Origin: CAVPGP01 sp963718065
Lineage (GTDB): Bacteria > Actinomycetota > Thermoleophilia > Gaiellales > Gaiellaceae
Reading direction: 5' to 3'
Length of the DNA: 64,000 nt
NCBI GenBank assembly: GCA_963718065.1
Contig: CAVQYE010000015.1
Span: forward strand, 1 to 64,000
Every line of letters begins with the position of its first letter. The first letter of the stretch is position 1. Below the pieces are notes generated by a model. It had not been told where the DNA came from. It saw only the letters and a program-made list of their open reading frames with translations, and searched no databases. Below, piece after piece: positions 60,569-64,000 of this stretch. The translations under genes were made by a program, and so were the position numbers.

Positions 60569-60642
60569 GGCGCAGGTGGGATTCGAACCCACGATCTCGA
60601 GCTCATGAGGCTCGCGGGGACAGCCGCTCCCCTACTGCGCTC
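60569..60642 (-). tRNA. tRNA-Met(CAT)
   Basis: Anticodon loop CTCATGA in CGAGC/GCTCG, T-arm GTGGGATTCGAACCCAC on the plus strand, D-arm GGGG-AGCGGCTGT-CCCC. The first acceptor pair is A-C, otherwise GCGCAG/CTGCGC pairs. No three consecutive GC pairs in the anticodon stem, so an elongator is more likely than an initiator. Confidence 0.85.
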
Positions 60643-60667
60643 CGCAGTTCCATCTGGGCACCTCGAT

Positions 60668-60741
60668 CTGGCCGGCAGGAGTCGAACCTGCGATCTCCGG
60701 TTCCCGAAACCGGCGGGGTGGCCTGCTCCCCCACAGCCAGT
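60668..60741 (-). tRNA. tRNA-Pro(CGG)
   Basis: Acceptor CTGGCTG/CGGCCAG, anticodon loop TTCGGGA in CCGGT/ACCGG, T-arm GCAGGTTCGACTCCTGC, discriminator A. The D-stem is GGGG/CCCC-like as in the neighbouring Met tRNA. Confidence 0.88.
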
Positions 60742-60752
60742 TGAACATGAGC

Positions 60753-60825
60753 ACCCCCGGCGGGACTCGAACCCGCAGCTTCCGGATTGAGAGCCCGGCG
60801 TCATCGCCGTTCGACCACGGGGGCA
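60753..60825 (-). tRNA. tRNA-Glu(CTC)
   Basis: Acceptor GCCCCCG/CGGGGGT, discriminator G, anticodon loop CTCTCAA in CCGGG/TCCGG, T-arm GCGGGTTCGAGTCCCGC. Confidence 0.92.
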
Positions 60826-60838
60826 TGGAAACGTGAGC

Positions 60839-60908
60839 TCCGGCGGCAGGGGTCGAACCTGCGCCTCGCGATTAACAGTCGCGCGTCTTCCTCTCGACTA
60901 CACCGGAA
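60839..60908 (-). tRNA. tRNA-Asn(GTT)
   Basis: Acceptor TCCGGTG/CGCCGGA, discriminator G, anticodon loop CTGTTAA in CGCGA/TCGCG, T-arm GCAGGTTCGACCCCTGC. Confidence 0.92.
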
Positions 60909-60929
60909 TGGAACGGAGGCACGTGAGGC

Positions 60930-61014
60930 GGAAGGAGAGGGAGTCGAACCCCCAAGACCCTGAGGGCCCACCCGTTTTCGAGACGGGATACCGCGCCGGA
61001 TGGCAGTCCTTCCA
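60930..61014 (-). tRNA. tRNA-Ser(CGA)
   Basis: Class II tRNA of 85 nt: acceptor GGAAGGA/TCCTTCC, discriminator G, anticodon loop CTCGAAA in CCCGT/ACGGG, long variable arm GGGCCCTCAGGGTCTT, T-arm GGGGGTTCGACTCCCTC. Confidence 0.93.
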
Positions 61015-61016
61015 GT

Positions 61017-61089
61017 GGCCCCGGCAGGCGTCGAACCTGCAACCCTCCGCTTAAGAGGCGGCAGCTCTGCCAGTTGAGCTACGGAGCCG
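61017..61089 (-). tRNA. tRNA-Lys(CTT)
   Basis: Acceptor GGCTCCG/CGGGGCC, D-arm TAGCTCAACTGGCAGAGC, anticodon loop CTCTTAA, T-arm GCAGGTTCGACGCCTGC, discriminator A. Only two bases separate it from tRNA-Ser. Confidence 0.92.
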
Positions 61090-61093
61090 TGAT

Positions 61094-61165
61094 GTGGTCG
61101 GCAGGGATCGAACCTGCGGCGCCCCGCGTTTCAGGCGAGCGCTCTACCGCTGAGCTACGGCCACG
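61094..61165 (-). tRNA. tRNA-Phe(GAA)
   Basis: Acceptor GTGGCCG/CGACCAC with one mismatch, D-arm TAGCTCAGCGGTAGAGC, anticodon loop CTGAAAC, T-arm GCAGGTTCGATCCCTGC, discriminator A. Confidence 0.9.
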
Positions 61166-61172
61166 TGAGGTA

Positions 61173-61242
61173 GGCGGAGCCGGAGTCGAACCAGCGGTCT
61201 CCTCCTTATCAGAGAGGTGCTCTCCCACTGAGCTATCCGCCT
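61173..61242 (-). tRNA. tRNA-Ile(GAT)
   Basis: Acceptor GGCGGA(G)/CTCCGCC with one base missing on the 5' side, D-arm TAGCTCAGTGGGAGAGC, anticodon loop CTGATAA in CCTCT/GGAGG, T-arm GCTGGTTCGACTCCGGC. Confidence 0.9.
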
Positions 61243-61248
61243 ACGAAT

Positions 61249-61323
61249 GGGCAGAGGCTGGACTCGAACCAGCAGCCTCTTGTTTGTGAGACAAGCGCTC
61301 TCCGCGGTTGAGCTACTCGCCCA
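61249..61323 (-). tRNA. tRNA-Val(CAC)
   Basis: Acceptor GGGCGAG against CTC(T)GCCC with one inserted base, D-arm TAGCTCAACCGCGGAGAGC, anticodon loop CTCACAA in CTTGT/ACAAG, T-arm GCTGGTTCGAGTCCAGC, discriminator A. Confidence 0.9.
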
Positions 61324-61329
61324 TGAGGA

Positions 61330-61401
61330 TCCGGGACAAGGAGTCGAACCTCGATCTCCACGTTCAGAGCGTGGCGTCCTGCCGGTTAGACGATCCCGGA
61401 A
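61330..61401 (-). tRNA. tRNA-Gln(CTG)
   Basis: Acceptor TCCGGGA/TCCCGGA, D-arm TCGTCTAACCGGCAGGAC, anticodon loop CTCTGAA in CCACG/CGTGG, T-arm CGAGGTTCGACTCCTTG. First tRNA of the array in transcription order. Confidence 0.92.
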
Positions 61402-61822
61402 TGTGCGGCGGCAACCTGTCCGCCGAAGAAGGTCAGCCGCTCCGTCCAGCTCCCCGCAGGGAGATCGACGCAGTCGGCCTGTTCCGATCAGGGACGATGC
61501 CGTCGTGCCTATGACCCGCTCGGCGCGAGCCGAACGTTGTTTTCCATGCCACTCGCCAACTCTTCGACCCTGGATCGCCGGCCTGCAGTGCGCTGATCTG
61601 CGGATCGTCGTCCTACGTGGAGGAGCTTTGGAGCCCGAGCCTCGGGCATCCTGCTGAAAAATTCGCAGGCTAAAGCAACGCTAAATCCAGCGTCGTTATT
61701 TCCAGCGCTGACAGCGCAGAGGGCCTTTCTCTCTCAGGCGGGGCCTCGATTCGGTCAGAGCTTTCTCAAGCTGAGCATCACCCTTCTGGTCTCGATTGGG
61801 GTTGAGTTCACTAAACGACGAA

Positions 61823-61842
61823 GGCGACCCGTCTGGGTCGCC
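61823..61842. terminator. Perfect 8-bp hairpin with GTCT loop
   Basis: GGCGACCC-GTCT-GGGTCGCC. It is 12 bases from a second hairpin. Could be a terminator or part of a structured RNA; T-runs are absent. Confidence 0.5.
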
Positions 61843-61854
61843 CTCGCTCGAGCT

Positions 61855-61883
61855 GCTATGCGGCTAGTCGCCTAGCGCATAGC
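61855..61883. other. 12-bp hairpin with one bulge
   Basis: GCTATGCG plus CTAG pairs with CTAG plus CGCATAGC around TCGC, with one bulged G on the 5' side. Strong for its size; adjacent to the GGCGACCC hairpin. Confidence 0.5.
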
Positions 61884-62198
61884 GGCTCTCTGCGAGGGCC
61901 GGCGAATCGCCGAGCTGGCTACCCGTCCGGGCGATCGTGTGCCAGGAGGGTGCAACCGACGTGGCGCTGGCCGCCTCGGAAAAGCATGAACGGGTATTGA
62001 TGGGCATCTGCATCGATAGGTGTCTCCGCGGCGCAGGATAGACGAAACTTCGGCGAATGGCAAGAAGATCTCTGTAAAGATAAATCAGACGTCACGGTCA
62101 GGCGATGGCGAAAGGCTTAGGAATGTCTCGATCGCCATTACGCGCGCAAGCCACTCGACCATCATGGGAGGGCCGGCCGCTCGTCTAGGCTCGGCTCG

Positions 62199-62906
62199 AT
62201 GAAGGAGCGGCTCTTGGCCTGGTTCGAAGCGAGCGGGCGCGATCTCCCGTGGCGCCACACCACGGACCCGTACGCGATCCTCGTCAGCGAGGTGATGCTG
62301 CAGCAGACGCAGGTCGAGCGCGTGATTCCGCGCTGGCTCGCCTGGCTCGAGCGCTGGCCTTCGGCCGACGCACTCGCGGACGCGACGACGGGCGATGTGC
62401 TGCTCGAGTGGCAGGGCCTCGGCTACAACCGACGCGCACTCGCGCTGCACCGGGCGGCCCGGCACGTGGCCACCCACGGCTGGCCCGACGATCTCACCGA
62501 GCTGCCGGGCGTCGGCCGCTACACGGCAGACGCCGTCTCCAGCTTCGCCCTCGGCCTGCCCGTCCTGCCCGTCGACACGAACGTCCGCCGCGTCCAGGAG
62601 CGCACCGGGCAGTCCTTCGACCACGAGTGCGGTCAGGCGCTGATGGATCTGGGCGCGACGATCTGCCTGGCGCGGATCCCGCGCTGCGGCGAGTGCCCGC
62701 TGGCCGACGGTTGCCCGTCGCGAGGACAGCGCTACGAGCCGCTGCGCAAGCAGTCGGCCTTCGAGGGATCATTCCGGCAGCGCCGCGCGCTCGCGCTGAA
62801 GGCGGTGCTGGCCGGCGAGACGCCCGACGACGAGGAAGCTGTCGCCGCGCTCCACCGCGACGGACTTGTCGTGCTTGAGGACGGCCTCGCGCGCGCTCCG
62901 GTCTAG
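62199..62906 (+). CDS. mutY: A/G-specific adenine glycosylase, short form
   Basis: Base-excision repair enzyme removing A opposite 8-oxoG. The 235-residue protein holds the whole HhH-GPD domain: catalytic Glu in VSEVMLQQTQVERV, the hairpin LPGVGRYTADAVSSFA, catalytic Asp in PVDTNVRRV, and the [4Fe-4S] ligands in CLARIPRCGECPLADGC (C-x6-C-x2-C-x5-C). The LQQTQ motif is diagnostic for MutY. The C-terminal NUDIX-like 8-oxoG recognition domain (about 100 residues) is missing, as in several actinobacterial MutY proteins; the end is natural, not an obvious break. ATG start at 62199. Confidence 0.92.
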   Translation: MKERLLAWFEASGRDLPWRHTTDPYAILVSEVMLQQTQVERVIPRWLAWLERWPSADALADATTGDVLLEWQGLGYNRRALALHRAARHVATHGWPDDLTELPGVGRYTADAVSSFALGLPVLPVDTNVRRVQERTGQSFDHECGQALMDLGATICLARIPRCGECPLADGCPSRGQRYEPLRKQSAFEGSFRQRRALALKAVLAGETPDDEEAVAALHRDGLVVLEDGLARAPV

Positions 62907-63622
62907 AGCTCGTGGACGAGCCAGACGTTCGGCTCAATGTGGCGACCGATGCCGTCGCGTACGTCGAGCGGCGCCAGGCCGCCGGGAAAGACGTACGTCC
63001 CGTCCTCCGGGAAGCGCATCTGCGTCCACTCCTCCCAGCCGGCCACCGGCCCGACGATGTCCATCGACCGCGGCGCGGGCGCGAGGATCCGGCCGCCGAT
63101 TCGCTCGTGGAGGCGGATCCACGGGTCGAAATGGCTGCCGTCGTCCCGCCGCCACTCGACGTAGCGCTCGATCGGGATCAGCGGGTAGTTCGCCTTCAGC
63201 GTCGGCCGGACCGGCGCGATCAGCTCGCGCAGGCCGGCTGAGTGCGCGGCGTCGCGCATCGCGTTCAGCATCACGCTCGAGAGTCGCGATCCCTGGCGCT
63301 CCGGCAGGACCGAGATCGCGAGCGCGCAGAGCACGGTCGGCTCGCGCTCGCTCTCGAAGGCGCGGAGGAACGCCTCGTCCCAGCCGGCGGGCAAGTCCTC
63401 GTCGCTCCCGTCCCACGGCGTCGGCACCGAGTGGAGCTCCGCGACGAGCTCGTCGCCGTCCAAGAGCGCCAGCTGGAAGTCCGCGTGGTCGTCGTAGAGT
63501 CGGCCCCAGTAGCGGCGGCCCGGCTCGTTGTGGTTCATGTACTCGGGAAACGTGCGCTGGGTGAGCGTCTCGAAGCGGATCTCCCGCAGGTCGGGGCGAT
63601 CTGCGTAGCGGACGAGCTCCAT
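62903..63622 (-). CDS. GNAT-like acetyltransferase
   Basis: A 239-residue protein with GNAT features: beta strands FQLALLDGDELVAELHSVP, then CALAISVLPERQGSRLSSVMLNAMRDAAHSAGLRELIAPVRP, where the RQGSRLSS loop fits the acetyl-CoA pyrophosphate site (Q/RxxGxG/A, here degenerate). The C-terminal part is unusual (HFDPWIRLHERIGGRI). The target is unknown. The ATG at 63622 overlaps the ispF stop as TGATG, so the genes are coupled, and the 3' end converges on mutY with a 4-bp overlap. Confidence 0.75.
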   Translation of the reverse strand: MELVRYADRPDLREIRFETLTQRTFPEYMNHNEPGRRYWGRLYDDHADFQLALLDGDELVAELHSVPTPWDGSDEDLPAGWDEAFLRAFESEREPTVLCALAISVLPERQGSRLSSVMLNAMRDAAHSAGLRELIAPVRPTLKANYPLIPIERYVEWRRDDGSHFDPWIRLHERIGGRILAPAPRSMDIVGPVAGWEEWTQMRFPEDGTYVFPGGLAPLDVRDGIGRHIEPNVWLVHEL

Positions 63623-64000
63623 CAGCGCCGGACCAGCAGCGCAACGGCGTGCGCGGCGAGCCCTTCGCCGCGGCCGGTGAAGCCGAGGCGGTCCGTGGTT
63701 GTGGCGCGGACGTTGACCTCGCCCTCGCCGATCGCGTCGCCGAGCTTGCGGCGCATCTCCTCGCGATGCGCTGCGATGCGCGGCTCCTCGCCGACGAGCA
63801 CGCAGTCGGCGTTGACGAGCCGCCAGCCGGCGGCGGTCACCTGCGCGTAGGCCTCGGCAAGCAGCGCCAGCGACGAGGCGCCGCGGAAGCGCTCCTCGCC
63901 CGACGGAAAGAGCGAGCCGATGTCGCCCAGCCCCGCTGCGCCGAGCACGGCGTCGATCAGCGCGTGCGCCAGCACATCGCCGTCGGAGTGCCCGGCAAGC
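63622..64000 (-). CDS. ispF: 2-C-methyl-D-erythritol 2,4-cyclodiphosphate synthase, N-terminus off the window
   Basis: Fifth enzyme of the MEP route to isoprenoids, forming MEcPP with release of CMP; a trimer with zinc. The visible part starts LAGHSDGDVLAHALIDAVLGAAGLGDIGSLFP (the conserved HSDGD-x3-HA metal segment), then LVNADCVLVGEEPRIAAH and the C-terminal VNVRATTTDRLGFTGRGEGLAAHAVALL. About 30 N-terminal residues lie outside the window. Neighbour in the coupled pair is the GNAT gene. Confidence 0.95.
   Translation of the reverse strand, partial: LAGHSDGDVLAHALIDAVLGAAGLGDIGSLFPSGEERFRGASSLALLAEAYAQVTAAGWRLVNADCVLVGEEPRIAAHREEMRRKLGDAIGEGEVNVRATTTDRLGFTGRGEGLAAHAVALLVRR

Larger units (their letters stand above)
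61402..62198. other. 797-bp non-coding region upstream of the tRNA array and mutY
   Basis: No frame on either strand has a ribosome site or protein-like composition. The middle (about 61650-61800) is less GC-rich than the surroundings and should hold the promoter(s) of the leftward tRNA array. Two strong adjacent hairpins (61823-61842, 61855-61883) lie in its centre. 62030-62160 again has atypically AT-rich patches. I could not pick a single convincing promoter. Confidence 0.5.

Noticed and set aside
59178..60826. Many short frames inside the tRNA array on both strands
   Set aside because: Each coincides with tRNA or Y RNA-like units and gives the recurrent GGRRFES or RESNPH-type false peptides seen wherever tRNA is translated.

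Overview
The window looks like a chromosomal segment of a high-GC actinobacterium, most probably class Thermoleophilia (Gaiellales or Solirubrobacterales type). The lineage is inferred from base composition, frequent GTG/TTG starts, dense ATGA-type overlaps and gene content, not from a search. The sequence carries many single-base indels that split obviously intact families (sdhA, pckA, the HAMP kinase, cheR, cheB, gltX, cysS, rlmB, the secreted operon at 47.6-50.7 kb, the Ro60 operon). I read these as uncorrected assembly errors, give whole-gene coordinates and note the shifts.

1-20 kb is rich in central carbon genes: sdhA (partial) and pckA, citrate synthase, isocitrate and malate dehydrogenases, and sucC-methyltransferase-sucD. 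Between them lie an M29 aminopeptidase, two Xer-type recombinases separated by paired palindromes, a trypsin-like protease, a TPR protein followed by a 39-residue exported peptide, an SDR, a PDZ-Lon(S16) protease, LapA and an aminotransferase. 20-33 kb has a DrrAB-like ABC exporter, an acyl-CoA carboxylase alpha chain (biotin carboxylase plus biotin carrier), pgsA, an NlpC/P60 protein, a GGDEF/HD-GYP protein, the carboxylase beta chain and a Cys/Met-metabolism PLP enzyme. 33-43 kb is a signalling block: a soluble hybrid kinase of about 1,960 residues with ten tandem HAMP-type repeats, then CheR, CheB and a receiver/PAS/GAF kinase. 43-47.4 kb holds sigH-like sigma, yacP, rlmB, cysS and gltX, in the order known from Bacillus. 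47.6-55.8 kb has secreted proteins, an MMPL transporter and a membrane hybrid kinase.

55.8-61.4 kb is the most striking region. It is a minus-strand array of 21 recognisable tRNA genes covering all 20 amino acids. Embedded in it is an operon for a Ro60 (TROVE) protein, a 46-residue basic protein and an HExxH protein. Directly upstream of that operon are four tandem RNA units. Each begins with GCGGGCCGGA, six variable bases, CGGTTATC, and ends near CCACGACCGC. The 5' box resembles the Ro60-binding strand of animal Y RNAs. At least two units contain a tRNA-like module whose acceptor-like stem is closed by a loop, as described for bacterial YrlA RNAs. I interpret this as a Ro60 system with several Y RNAs, housed in a 20-isotype tRNA array.

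The window ends with about 800 bp of non-coding sequence holding strong hairpins, then mutY, a GNAT-like gene and a partial ispF.
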